From Dietzia aurantiaca (GTDB lineage Bacteria; Actinomycetota; Actinomycetes; Mycobacteriales; Mycobacteriaceae), in the NCBI RefSeq assembly GCF_021033825.1, contig NZ_JAIFXZ010000012.1, positions 62,001 through 126,000 of the forward strand: a stretch of DNA of 64,000 nt, in the 5' to 3' direction. The notes beneath the pieces were generated by a model. The model was given only the letters and a program-made list of their open reading frames with translations. It was not told the origin of the DNA and made no database searches. The translations under genes and the position numbers were made by a program. This document shows, in pieces, positions 34,541 through 42,741 of this stretch (position 1 is the stretch's first letter; every line of letters begins with the position of its first letter).

Positions 34541-35302
34541 ATGCGAAGCAACGACGTCATGTTCAACCCGGAGGGCTTCGGCCCGTCCGAACACGGCGAT
34601 GGAGGCGGATTCGCCGGCCACCGCCGGGGCGGCCACCCACGCCGCGGCGGCCGTGGCCATGGCCACGGGCACGGGCGGCCGCACGGCCACGGTGAGCACG
34701 GGGGCCCCGGCGGTCCCTTCGGACCCGGTGGGCCATTCGGCCCGGGCGGCCCGTTCGGCCCCGGCGGGCCGTTCGGACCCGAAGGCCCCTTCGGTGGCGC
34801 GGGCCGGTTCGGCGAGGGCCACGGTGGGCGCCGCGGGCCGTCCAGGCGACGGCGCCGCGGAGACGTTCGCCATGGTGCACTGCTGCTCCTCGCGGAGGGC
34901 CCCATGAACGGCTACGGCATCATCCGCCAGCTCGCGGAGCGTAGCGGCGGAACCTGGCGGCCCAGCTCCGGGGCTGTGTACCCGGCCCTCGCCCTCCTCG
35001 AGGACGAGGGACTGATCGGCCCCGCCGAGGACGCAGGGCCCAAGCACTACCAGCTCACCGAGGCCGGCCGCGCCGAGGTCGACGAGCTGGCGGACCGCCC
35101 GGCCCCCTGGGACGACGCCACGGAGGAGGCCGCCTCGCGGCTCGGCGGGAATGCGGAGCTGTGGAAGGCCTTCGGCGATGCCGCGATGGCGGTTCGCGCC
35201 GTGGTCCAGACGGGCGATGAGACGATCGGGGCCGCGGCCACCGACGAGCTCGTCGCACTACGCAAACGGCTCTACGGGCTCCTGGCGAACGGCACCGACT
35301 GA
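34541..35302 (+). CDS. PadR-family transcriptional regulator with Gly/His-rich N-terminal extension
   Basis: 253 residues. The PadR winged helix is in the middle: RHGALLLLAEGPMNGYGIIRQL, WRPSSGAVYPALALLEDEGLI and HYQLTEAGRAEV; a C-terminal dimerisation helix follows. The first 105 residues are low complexity, rich in Gly, His, Pro and Arg (RGHGHGHGRPHGHGEHGG), then GGPFGP repeats (34709-34798). His-Gly runs could bind metal. GAGAGGAG precedes ATG 34541. Operator-like repeats upstream suggest self-control. Target unknown. Confidence 0.88.
   Translation: MRSNDVMFNPEGFGPSEHGDGGGFAGHRRGGHPRRGGRGHGHGHGRPHGHGEHGGPGGPFGPGGPFGPGGPFGPGGPFGPEGPFGGAGRFGEGHGGRRGPSRRRRRGDVRHGALLLLAEGPMNGYGIIRQLAERSGGTWRPSSGAVYPALALLEDEGLIGPAEDAGPKHYQLTEAGRAEVDELADRPAPWDDATEEAASRLGGNAELWKAFGDAAMAVRAVVQTGDETIGAAATDELVALRKRLYGLLANGTD
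34709..34798 (+). repeat. Tandem 18-bp repeat encoding Gly-Gly-Pro-Phe-Gly-Pro
   Basis: Four units of 18 bp (34709-34726, 34727-34744, 34745-34762, 34763-34780) encode GGPFGP each, followed by a degenerate fifth (EGPFGG). Third codon positions differ between units, so the repeat is kept at protein level and is not a very recent expansion. Confidence 0.9.
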
Positions 35303-35419
35303 CCGCAGTCCGCCGCGCGATCCCACGCCTCGCGACCTCCGATCTCGCGTGAACACAGCCACAGCCGCCCCCGCATGGGATATATGTGACATCCAATACA
35401 GATGCGGGGTGGTGGTCAC

Positions 35420-36679
35420 ATGGCCGGAGTGGCCGGGGTGTGGGTGGCGAAGCTCGTCGTCGTCGCGATGGTGGCGACAGTCGGAGCCGCGCCGGCAGCG
35501 GCCGGGGACCCACCGGTCCCCTACTCGGCGCCGACCGCGGCCCCGCTCGACGTGGTCGAGGACAATCCTCACGGGGAGCGGGGGGGCGGCTTCGCCTCGT
35601 CCCTTCCCACTGACAGCGCGACGTTGCGGCCGATGCTCGACCGCGCACGCGCGTCGGGAGTCGACCCCGCGCGCTACGCCACGCTCGCGCGCCAGTACTG
35701 GCTCGCGGTGGGTGCCGAGAAAGCCGGGATCGACCTACAACACTGGGTGCCTGAGCGCGGGCTCGCCGCCAACCTCGAGAACGTCGACAAGGTGTACGTG
35801 AACTACCTGCGGCTGGCGAACTCGCGCGACGACTACTTCTGGACGGGGATGGCCGGGCTCGCGGGGATGTCGTTCGCCGCCGGCTTCTGGGATCTCGAGG
35901 AGGTCGGACAGCTGCTCACCGTACCGGCCGTGCACCAACTGGGCACCGCCGTCGGCGGCGCGCTCCACGACCTTCCGTGGGAACTCGCACGCGAGATGCC
36001 CGAGGATGTCCGACTGCTGGCCACGGTCGGTCCCACGCTCACCCGCGCGGACATCGACTGGTACCTGCACCGCCTGTTGGTGATGCAGCGGCACATCTTC
36101 ATGGACATGATCCCCGCGCACGAGGCGTACGCCGCCGAGGGGTTGCCCGCCGTCGAGGAGCTCGCGGCCGGCGGAGCCTATGACGAGTACGTGGTCGACG
36201 CCTGGCGCATGGTCGACGCCGGTGGTCCCGCGAACCTGGCCGAGGTGCTGGTACGGATGGCATCGCGCGAGCAGAACCAGATCATCGCCGACCAATGGGA
36301 CGACACCGCGGCGGGCCGCGATGATGTGGGGCGCGTGCTGACCTACATCACGACCGTCGGGGGCAGCCCCGACATCCCCGGCGCCCGTAGTCTCGGGCAG
36401 TTCCGGCCGCTGACCGTACAGGCGGAGGTGGACGGGCGGCCGATGACCGCCCACACCCCGTTGCCGGCGTTCAACTGGGCTGACCGCGGGCCGCGCTGGG
36501 AGTACATCGAGCAGGATCTCGTGCCGCGCTATCGCGAGCTGGTCCAGGACCGGCCCGCGGAGGCGGAGCAGGTGCTCGGCGTGGTGTTTCGCGAGCGGGC
36601 CGAGCAGAACCGGATCCTGCGGCGGCTTCCGGAGTTCCTCACCGAGATGACCAGCGGCTGGGCGGTGGTGGCAGAGTGA
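35420..36679 (+). CDS. Secreted helical protein of unknown function
   Basis: About 419 residues. A Sec signal peptide (KLVVVAMVATVGAAPAAAG) is followed by a mostly helical mature protein: ARYATLARQYWLAVGAEKAGIDLQHW, DKVYVNYLRLANSRDDYFWTGMAGLAGMSFAAGFWDL, IDWYLHRLLVMQRHIFMDMIPAHEAYAAEG, ASREQNQIIADQWDD. I do not recognise a named family, although similar exported helical proteins occur in actinobacteria. ATG 35420 is preferred for a GGTGG upstream; ATG 35402 is in frame. No cysteines in the mature part that I can see. Role unknown. Confidence 0.65.
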   Translation: MAGVAGVWVAKLVVVAMVATVGAAPAAAGDPPVPYSAPTAAPLDVVEDNPHGERGGGFASSLPTDSATLRPMLDRARASGVDPARYATLARQYWLAVGAEKAGIDLQHWVPERGLAANLENVDKVYVNYLRLANSRDDYFWTGMAGLAGMSFAAGFWDLEEVGQLLTVPAVHQLGTAVGGALHDLPWELAREMPEDVRLLATVGPTLTRADIDWYLHRLLVMQRHIFMDMIPAHEAYAAEGLPAVEELAAGGAYDEYVVDAWRMVDAGGPANLAEVLVRMASREQNQIIADQWDDTAAGRDDVGRVLTYITTVGGSPDIPGARSLGQFRPLTVQAEVDGRPMTAHTPLPAFNWADRGPRWEYIEQDLVPRYRELVQDRPAEAEQVLGVVFRERAEQNRILRRLPEFLTEMTSGWAVVAE

Positions 36680-36714
36680 TCGCAACGGCCGGCCTGCAAC
36701 AGGAGGAGACCCCG

Positions 36715-37041
36715 ATGCCCGAGCACCTGTTCGTCTACGGAACCCTTGCGCCGGGTCGGCCGAACGCGCACGTCCTGGCTGATGTGCCGGGGACCTGGCG
36801 GCCGGCGACGATCAGCGGCTCACTATACGAGCGCGGCTGGGGCGCGAGTCACGGGTTTCCCGGCATCGTCCTGGGCTCGGGAGGCGAGGTCGCGGGCTTC
36901 GTGTTCTCGTCAGACGACCTCGTCGAGCAGTGGACCATGCTCGACGAGTTCGAGGGAGACGAGTACTCCCGGGTGACGGTAGAGGCCCGGCTGGACGAGG
37001 GCGGCGCGGTCGCCGCGCAGGTCTACGCGCTGCGCGACTGA
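36715..37041 (+). CDS. Gamma-glutamylcyclotransferase-like (AIG2/GGCT fold) protein
   Basis: 108 residues. The FVYGTLAPGRPNAHVL opening is the substrate-binding loop of the GGCT family; the candidate catalytic Glu lies in LDEFEGDEYSRV. Members cleave gamma-glutamyl bonds or act on gamma-glutamylamines. AGGAGGAG precedes ATG 36715. Ends before a hairpin shared with the convergent ABC permease gene. Confidence 0.85.
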   Translation: MPEHLFVYGTLAPGRPNAHVLADVPGTWRPATISGSLYERGWGASHGFPGIVLGSGGEVAGFVFSSDDLVEQWTMLDEFEGDEYSRVTVEARLDEGGAVAAQVYALRD

Positions 37042-37057
37042 CGCCCCAGCAACGCGA

Positions 37058-37105
37058 AGAGCGTTCCGCGCACTCCCCTCTCGGGCGATGCGGGCGGAAC
37101 GCTCT
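37058..37105. terminator. Bidirectional hairpin sharing its stem with 33096-33148
   Basis: AGAGCGTTCCGC (37058-37069) and GCGGAACGCTCT (37094-37105) form a perfect 12-bp stem, identical to the stem core at 33097-33143, and the preceding GCGA is also the same. The loop differs. Both copies lie between convergent genes. Confidence 0.7.
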
Positions 37106-37135
37106 CGGCGATGACGGGACCGGCCAACGCACGGG

Positions 37136-37180
37136 TCAGCGCAGGTCGAATCAGCGCAGGTCGAATCAGCGCAGGGCGAC
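37136..37180. repeat. Three tandem 15-bp repeats over the ABC permease stop codon
   Basis: TCAGCGCAGGTCGAA at 37136-37150 and 37151-37165, and TCAGCGCAGGGCGAC at 37166-37180. The third copy holds the permease stop codon, and each copy carries an in-phase TCA (TGA on the minus strand), giving three successive stop codons in frame. Confidence 0.85.
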
Positions 37181-37987
37181 CTTGTGATTCCAGGATCGAA
37201 CCGTGCGCCAGGCGCAGAACACCAGGATGAGCCCCATGGTCGCCAGGAACCCGATGGGCATCGCCTCGCTGGTGGCGGTGCCCACGGTCATCTCGTCCAG
37301 GACGTTGAACGAGACCAGCCCCAGGCGGTCGCCCTCCATCCCGATGCCGAGCGGGATCGCGACCATTCCGAGGAGGGACGCCACCTGCATGCCGACGTAA
37401 AGCACGACGAACACCACGATCGGGCCTGCGGCACCCATTCCGGCGAACCGGTTCTCGTGGCCGACGGAGACGGCGAAGTAGTAGTAGATCGGCCACACCA
37501 GGAACGAGGCGAGCATCAGAATCGCACCCGCGACGATCATCCAGGCGGGCGCGATCTCCGCGAGGTCCGCCATGATGTCGCCGATCACCGCGACCGACGG
37601 CGATGTGACACCCGAGTTGATCGCCACGGCCCACCACACGACCCAGCCGAGCAGGGCGGTGAGTACGACAGCGGCGAGCGAGACGAGCACCGCCCAGAGG
37701 AGTTTCGCCCGGAAGATGGTGGCACCGCGCACCGGGATCGACTGCGTGAAGTACCCGGTCCGCCCGTAGCCCGACCGCCAATAATCGGCGACGAGCAGGA
37801 GCTGGACGCCTGGCACCAGCACGAACACCGCGAGGAAAGCGAGCAGCAGCCCGAGCACGGACAACACCGACCAGCCCGACGCGCCGAGCAGGCTTCCGAA
37901 GAGCCCCACCAGGACGGTGATGCCGAAGTACATGCCGAGTGCCCCGCGCGTACGCAGCCACTCGTGCTTGAGCAGTGTGGTGGTCAT
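37166..37987 (-). CDS. ABC transporter permease (GntR/YtrA-associated)
   Basis: 273 residues, about six membrane helices, beginning with a short cytoplasmic MTTTLLKHEWLRTRGALGMYFGI typical of ABC-2-like permeases. Its start overlaps the ATP-binding gene stop by 4 bp. With the upstream YtrA-like repressor this forms a three-gene operon of the kind induced by cell-wall antibiotics in Firmicutes and Streptomyces. Substrate not known. Its 3' end lies in tandem repeats. Confidence 0.85.
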   Translation of the reverse strand: MTTTLLKHEWLRTRGALGMYFGITVLVGLFGSLLGASGWSVLSVLGLLLAFLAVFVLVPGVQLLLVADYWRSGYGRTGYFTQSIPVRGATIFRAKLLWAVLVSLAAVVLTALLGWVVWWAVAINSGVTSPSVAVIGDIMADLAEIAPAWMIVAGAILMLASFLVWPIYYYFAVSVGHENRFAGMGAAGPIVVFVVLYVGMQVASLLGMVAIPLGIGMEGDRLGLVSFNVLDEMTVGTATSEAMPIGFLATMGLILVFCAWRTVRSWNHKVALR

Positions 37988-38727
37988 CGGTACGTCTCCT
38001 TGAAGATCTGGTCGAGGCTGGCGGAGTGGTTCTGGCGCAGGTCGTCGGCATCGCCCTGCAGGAGCACCCGGCCGTGGCGCATCATCACCGCGGCGTCGAG
38101 GATCGGCTCGAGGTCGTGCACGAGGTGGGTGGAGATCAGCAGCAGCGAGTCCTCCGAGAGGTTGCGCACGATGCCGTCCACGATCAGGTCGCGCGCGGCC
38201 GGGTCGACGCCCGAGATCGGCTCGTCCAGCAGGTAGACGCGGGCGTCACGGGACATGGCGAGCGCGATCTGCACCTTCTCACGCATACCCTTGGACATCT
38301 CCTTGAGTCGCGAGGTCTCGCTCAGGCCGAAGAAGCCGATGAGATCGCGCGCCTTCTCGAGCTGGAAGTCTGCGAAGAAGTCGTTGTAGAGGCCCAGACA
38401 GTAGGTCACCCGGGCGGAATCGGGCAGGAAGCTGGTGTCCGGCAGGAAGGACACGAGCGCCTTGGACTCGGGGCCCGGGGCATGGCCGGCTATGCGCACG
38501 TCGCCCGAGTATCCGGACAGCACGCCGGCGAGGATCTTGAGCAGTGTCGTCTTGCCGCAGCCGTTCTCGCCGAGCAGCCCCACGATCCGGCCGGGCCGCA
38601 GTGTCATGGTCAGCTCGTCGAGGGCGCGGGTCGGGCCGTAGCTCATCGTCAGGCCGGAGACCTCGATGAGTGCCTCGAGACCGGCGTGGGGGGAACGGTC
38701 GGCGTGGTGGGCGGTGTTCTCGCTCAT
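37984..38727 (-). CDS. ABC transporter ATP-binding protein
   Basis: 247 residues. Walker A GENGCGKTT, signature SKGMREKVQIALAM (weak form of LSGGQ), Walker B VYLLDEPISGVD and the switch His in LISTHLV. This degenerate signature with KGM is usual in YtrB-like ATPases. ATG 38727 is chosen because GGAGGAG lies eight bases upstream and it follows the GntR stop by one base; ATG 38772 is in frame but inside the GntR gene. Pairs with the permease downstream. Confidence 0.9.
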   Translation of the reverse strand: MSENTAHHADRSPHAGLEALIEVSGLTMSYGPTRALDELTMTLRPGRIVGLLGENGCGKTTLLKILAGVLSGYSGDVRIAGHAPGPESKALVSFLPDTSFLPDSARVTYCLGLYNDFFADFQLEKARDLIGFFGLSETSRLKEMSKGMREKVQIALAMSRDARVYLLDEPISGVDPAARDLIVDGIVRNLSEDSLLLISTHLVHDLEPILDAAVMMRHGRVLLQGDADDLRQNHSASLDQIFKETYR

Positions 38728-38728
38728 G

Positions 38729-39127
38729 TCAGGCTCCTCCGCCATCCGGAATGTCAGTGGTGTGGTGCTCATGGCTGTCCCATCTCTTGTCGAGTAGTGC
38801 CCGGGCCTGGTCGTGCGCCATCCGCAGGCCGCGGACGCGGCGGACGAACTCGTCGGCGGCGTCGGTGGCGAGGTCGGCGCGGACCTCGTCGATGCGGGCG
38901 TCGTCGTGGGTCACGAACCGCCCGGTGGCCCGCTCGGAGCGGCACAGCTCGAGCCGTTCCAGTTCCGCGAGTGCCCGCTGGGCGGTGTTGGGGTTGACGC
39001 CGAGGTCGGCCGCCAACTCGCGGACGCCGGGCATCTTCTCGCCCGCCGCCCACTCCCCTGTCACGATGCGCCGCGAGAACTCCCCGACGAGCTGCACCCA
39101 GATCGGGGACGAGGTGTCGAACTGCAT
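38729..39127 (-). CDS. GntR-family repressor, YtrA subfamily
   Basis: 132 residues. Winged helix PIWVQLVGEFSRRIVTGEWAAGEKMPGVRELAADLGVNPNTAQRALAELE with a short C-terminal dimerisation helix pair instead of a large ligand domain, which defines YtrA. GGAGGGGAG precedes the ATG. A perfect palindrome lies 20-42 bases upstream at its promoter. It probably represses its own operon with the two ABC genes. Confidence 0.92.
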   Translation of the reverse strand: MQFDTSSPIWVQLVGEFSRRIVTGEWAAGEKMPGVRELAADLGVNPNTAQRALAELERLELCRSERATGRFVTHDDARIDEVRADLATDAADEFVRRVRGLRMAHDQARALLDKRWDSHEHHTTDIPDGGGA

Positions 39128-39147
39128 CGCCGCTCCCCTCCGTGTTG

Positions 39148-39169
39148 CTGTATTAGGTACTTAATACAG
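39148..39169 (-). promoter_or_regulatory. Palindromic operator/promoter of the YtrA operon
   Basis: CTGTATTA (39148-39155) and TAATACAG (39162-39169) are perfect inverted arms six bases apart, centred on GTAC. On the minus strand the nearer or farther TAATAC doubles as a -10. This is the size and AT-rich dyad expected for a GntR/YtrA site. Confidence 0.7.
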
Positions 39170-39521
39170 TGACACGAAGGCGTGGCCGAGTCAAGAAGTG
39201 AGAAAGAAAAACCGCGACGACGACGACACCAACGGGGCCGCCGCCCGGACGTGCGGCGGCAGCATGGACGGCGTTGATATCGCGCGCGGCCCCCGGGCTC
39301 AGCCCAGAACCGCGTCAGCCGTCAGTCCGGTATGTTTCCCGATCTGCCGACCTGGGGGAACGATGACCGAACTGACGGCTCGTGGAATAGGCAGGGCTCG
39401 TGGGAGAAACAGAGCGCCGGGAGCGATGGTCCCCCCGGCTCCGAACTGTGCGCCGCCCGGGACGTGACCGCCCCGTTCGCGTGAGGGCTCAGCGCAGCCC
39501 TGGGCCGAGACGCCCGGCGGG
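39170..39521. other. Intergenic stretch, no convincing gene
   Basis: It holds a GC hairpin GCCGCCGC (39237-39244) / GCGGCGGC (39253-39260) and a 34-codon plus-strand frame starting at ATG 39363 behind GGGGGAA, whose product resembles nothing known. The hairpin is 260 bases past the MFS stop and has no adjacent T run. Confidence 0.4.
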
Positions 39522-41054
39522 TTACCTCCCCGAGTCGGCAGGGGTTGCGTCGTCGGCCAACGCTTCCGCGGCCAGTGCTTCCTCGGCCAGCGCTTCTGCA
39601 GCGGGGGCCTCGGTCTGGGCGGTGTTGCGCAGGAACCACACGCCGATCACGGTGATCAGCGAGATCGCGGCGCCGGCGATCAGGGCGTTGTGGACGCCGT
39701 TCATCTGAGCCGCCAAGGCGTCCTCGCCACCCTCGCCGCCAGCGACCTGACCGAGCGTCATCACGGTGATGAACAGGGCGGTACCGGCCGCCGCGGCGAC
39801 CTGCTGCAGCGTGGTCAGTAGCGCCGAACCGTGGGAGTACAGGTGCGGCGGGAGGGACCCGAGCGCCGAGGTCATGAGCGGCGAGAACAACAGCGCGAGG
39901 CCGAACGTCAGCGTCACATGGAAGGCCACCACCATGCCGAGCGAGGAGTCGGCACCGAGGGTCGTCATGCCCCACAGGCCGGCGGAGGCCAGTATCGAGC
40001 CGGGGATGATCAGCGGGCGCGGACCGACCTTGTCGTAGCGCCGTCCCACGAACCAGCCGAGGATGCCCATGACCAGGCCGCCCGGCAGCAGCGCGAGGCC
40101 GGCCTCGAGCGTGGTCGAGCCCAACACCTGCTGCATGTAGATCGGCAGCAGGATCAGCACGCCGAACAGCGACATCATGGCGATGAGCATGAGCACCAGG
40201 GCCACGGTGAAGGTGGGTGAGGCGAACGCCCGCACGTCGAGGAGCGCATTGTCCTTGAGCGCGAGCTGGCGCCACACGAACACCGCGAGCGAGAGCACAC
40301 CGACGATCACCGGGATCCACGGGGAGATCAGCGCATTGCCCGTGGCGGCCTCGCCGATCGAACTGAGGCCGTAGATCAGGCCGGCGAAGCCGAGAGCCGA
40401 CAGGACGCCCGAGAAGATATCGAGCGGGACGTCGCGGTTCTCGGTGACGTTGCGGATCAGCGCGCCGCCGGCGATCAGCGCCAGCACGGCGATCGGCAGG
40501 ACCGACCAGAACATCCAGCGCCAGCTCAGCGAGTCCAGCACCACGCCGCCGACGGTCGGCCCGATGGCGGGAGCAACGGCGATCACGATGGAGATGACGC
40601 CCATCGTCCGACCGCGGCGATCAGCGGGCACGACGTTGAGGACGGTGGTCATGAGCAGCGGCATCATGATGGCCGTGCCGACGGCCTGCACCACGCGCCC
40701 GGCGACGAGCATGGGGAACACCATCGCCAGCGACGCCAGCACCGTCCCGGCGGTGAACGTGCTCATCGCGATGACGAAGACGGTCCGCAGCGGCAGCCGC
40801 ACGAGCATCCACCCGGTGAACGGGATGACCACGGCCATCGTGAGCATGAAGGCCGTGGTGAGCCACTGCGCGGTGGCCGCGGTGACCTCGAACTCGACCA
40901 TCAGGTCGGGCAGCGCCACGGACATGATGGTCTCGTTGAGGATCACGACGAACGCGGCCGCGACGAGCAGCGCGATGAGCCGGATCGTGGCTGCAGGCAG
41001 TCGGGTGGATTCGGAACTGCTGCTGTGGTCGGCGGCAGTGGACTGAGACGTCAC
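39522..41054 (-). CDS. MFS multidrug exporter, DHA2 (EmrB/QacA) family
   Basis: 510 residues with 14 predicted membrane helices. Motif C-like VAPAIGPTVGGVVLDSLSWRWMFW and motif D1/A-like GRVVQAVGTAIMMPLLMTTVLNVVPADRRGRTMG are typical of DHA2 proton-driven drug exporters. The last 30 residues are an Ala/Glu repeat (EALAEEALAAEALADDA). The GTG start has AAGGAC upstream. Substrate unknown. Confidence 0.92.
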   Translation of the reverse strand: MTSQSTAADHSSSSESTRLPAATIRLIALLVAAAFVVILNETIMSVALPDLMVEFEVTAATAQWLTTAFMLTMAVVIPFTGWMLVRLPLRTVFVIAMSTFTAGTVLASLAMVFPMLVAGRVVQAVGTAIMMPLLMTTVLNVVPADRRGRTMGVISIVIAVAPAIGPTVGGVVLDSLSWRWMFWSVLPIAVLALIAGGALIRNVTENRDVPLDIFSGVLSALGFAGLIYGLSSIGEAATGNALISPWIPVIVGVLSLAVFVWRQLALKDNALLDVRAFASPTFTVALVLMLIAMMSLFGVLILLPIYMQQVLGSTTLEAGLALLPGGLVMGILGWFVGRRYDKVGPRPLIIPGSILASAGLWGMTTLGADSSLGMVVAFHVTLTFGLALLFSPLMTSALGSLPPHLYSHGSALLTTLQQVAAAAGTALFITVMTLGQVAGGEGGEDALAAQMNGVHNALIAGAAISLITVIGVWFLRNTAQTEAPAAEALAEEALAAEALADDATPADSGR

Positions 41055-41250
41055 GGGTCGTCCTTATGAAATACGAACTGCGGAAAGAGTACAAAGCCCG
41101 GGCGGCACGACGCCGCGCGCGGGAACCAACGCACCCTACCCGACCACCATCCCCGGGCGCGCGTCAAGTGATGCGCGTTACCCGGACCCATGCCCGGCGA
41201 ATGACAGCACCGAGATCGCGTCTCCACATACCCCGTCCCGTATCTTGCGG

Positions 41251-41266
41251 ATACCCATAGGGGTAT
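41251..41266 (+). promoter_or_regulatory. CstR/CsoR-type operator before the persulfide operon
   Basis: ATACCCATAGGGGTAT is a 16-bp near-perfect dyad of the ATACCC-n4-GGGTAT kind bound by CsoR-family regulators: CsoR for copper and CstR for persulfide. It lies 75 bases before the MBL-rhodanese start. Because the genes behind it concern sulfane sulfur, CstR-like control is likelier than copper. No CsoR-family gene is in the window. Confidence 0.65.
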
Positions 41267-41341
41267 GTAGGTTCGTTGTTGTCACCACCCCGACCACCGG
41301 GTCGGCCCCGACGCCGCCCGGCCCACCCCACGGAGGACGCG

Positions 41342-42733
41342 ATGCTTCTCGAACGGATCTATGACGACGACCTGGCCCAGGCCGGGTACCTGATCGGCTG
41401 CCAGGCCACGGGCGAGGCACTCGTGGTGGACGCCCGCCGCGACATCCGCGCCCATCTGGCGCTGGCGGCCTCCCACGGCATGACCATCACCGCGGTCGCC
41501 GAGACGCACATCCACGCCGACTTCCTGTCCGGCACGCGCGAGCTGGCGGCGGCAACCGGCGCCCGGATGTACGTCTCCGGCGAGGGCGGCGAGGACTGGC
41601 AGTACGGGTTCGATGCCACCCGCCTGCACGACGGCGACGAGATCACGCTGGGCAACATCACCGCCCGCGCCGTCCACACGCCGGGCCACACCCCCGAACA
41701 CCTGTCCTTCCTCATCACCGACGGCGCGTTCGCCGACGAGCCCGGCTACATGCTCACCGGCGACTTCGTGTTCGCCGGCGACGTCGGTCGTCCGGATCTG
41801 CTCGACGAGGCCGCCGGCGGTGTCGACACCCGTTTCGGCGGCGCCGCGCAGATCTTCGACGGCCTCAGGCGCTTCGTCGCGCTGCCCGACCACGTCCAGG
41901 TCTTCCCCGGCCACGGCGCGGGCAGTGCGTGCGGCAAGGCGCTCGGGGCGTTGCCGTCGACCACGGTCGGGTATGAGCGGCGCCACGCGTGGTGGGCGGG
42001 GTATGTCGCCGACGACGACGAGGAGGGCTTCATTTCCGAACTGCTGGACGGCCAGCCGGACGCGCACGCCTACTTCGGCCGGATGAAGCGGCAGAACACC
42101 CAGGGCCCGGCGCTGCTCGGGCAGTTGGAGGACCCCGTCCTGTTGGACCCGGACGAGGTCGCGGGTGCCGTCGCCGCGGGAGAACTCGTCGTCGTCGACA
42201 CCAGGGCGGCCGACCGGGTGCACGGCGGCACCGTCGCCGGCTCCCTCAACATCCCCGGCCCCGACAAGGCCGCCACCTACGGCGCCTGGGCCTACGACCC
42301 CGAACGCGAGTCGCGGCCGCTGGTCCTGCTGGCCGCCGACGCCGACGAGGCCGCCGCGACGCGCGACCACCTGGTCAGGGTAGGCATCGACGCCGTCACC
42401 GGTTACCTCACCGGCCTCGACGGGCTACCGACGGTCTCCCCCGAGGTCATCACGGCCGACCAGCTGGGCGCGCCGGGCCAGGCGCTGTTGCTCGACGTGC
42501 GCAACGCCAACGAGCACAGTGCGGGCCACATCCCCGGCTCCGCGCAGCTCAGCGCCGGCCGTGTGCTGTGGAACCTCGACCAGCTACCGGAGGACGGACT
42601 CATCGTGACCTACTGCCAGAGCGGCACCCGCAGCTCGGTCGCGGCCAGCGCCCTTCGACGGGCCGGTCACCGCGTGGCCGAACTGGAGGGCAGCTACGCC
42701 GGCTGGCTCGCCCGCGACACCGTCCGCGCCTGA
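41342..42733 (+). CDS. Persulfide dioxygenase-rhodanese fusion (MBL fold + two rhodanese domains)
   Basis: 463 residues. An ETHE1/Blh-like metallo-beta-lactamase domain comes first: THIHADF (HxHxD), TPGHTPEHLSF, LTGDFVFAGDVGRPDL and FPGHGAGSACG. Two rhodanese domains follow; the first (about 270-360) lacks a catalytic Cys (LLAADADE), the second ends in the active loop TYCQSGTRSS with the catalytic Cys. This CstB-like arrangement oxidises glutathione or low-molecular-weight persulfides to sulfite or thiosulfate in sulfide detoxification. GGAGGA precedes ATG 41342. The operon continues with a TauE permease and a small Cys-rich protein. Confidence 0.92.
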   Translation: MLLERIYDDDLAQAGYLIGCQATGEALVVDARRDIRAHLALAASHGMTITAVAETHIHADFLSGTRELAAATGARMYVSGEGGEDWQYGFDATRLHDGDEITLGNITARAVHTPGHTPEHLSFLITDGAFADEPGYMLTGDFVFAGDVGRPDLLDEAAGGVDTRFGGAAQIFDGLRRFVALPDHVQVFPGHGAGSACGKALGALPSTTVGYERRHAWWAGYVADDDEEGFISELLDGQPDAHAYFGRMKRQNTQGPALLGQLEDPVLLDPDEVAGAVAAGELVVVDTRAADRVHGGTVAGSLNIPGPDKAATYGAWAYDPERESRPLVLLAADADEAAATRDHLVRVGIDAVTGYLTGLDGLPTVSPEVITADQLGAPGQALLLDVRNANEHSAGHIPGSAQLSAGRVLWNLDQLPEDGLIVTYCQSGTRSSVAASALRRAGHRVAELEGSYAGWLARDTVRA

Positions 42734-42741
42734 GCCCGGCC

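Noticed and set aside
34709-34798. Regular repeats considered as a CRISPR or mobile repeat
   Set aside because: Units are in-frame codons for Gly-Gly-Pro-Phe-Gly-Pro inside the PadR gene, without spacers.
39363-39467. 34-codon plus-strand frame behind GGGGGAA
   Set aside because: Acceptable ribosome site but no recognisable product; noted in the intergenic entry only.
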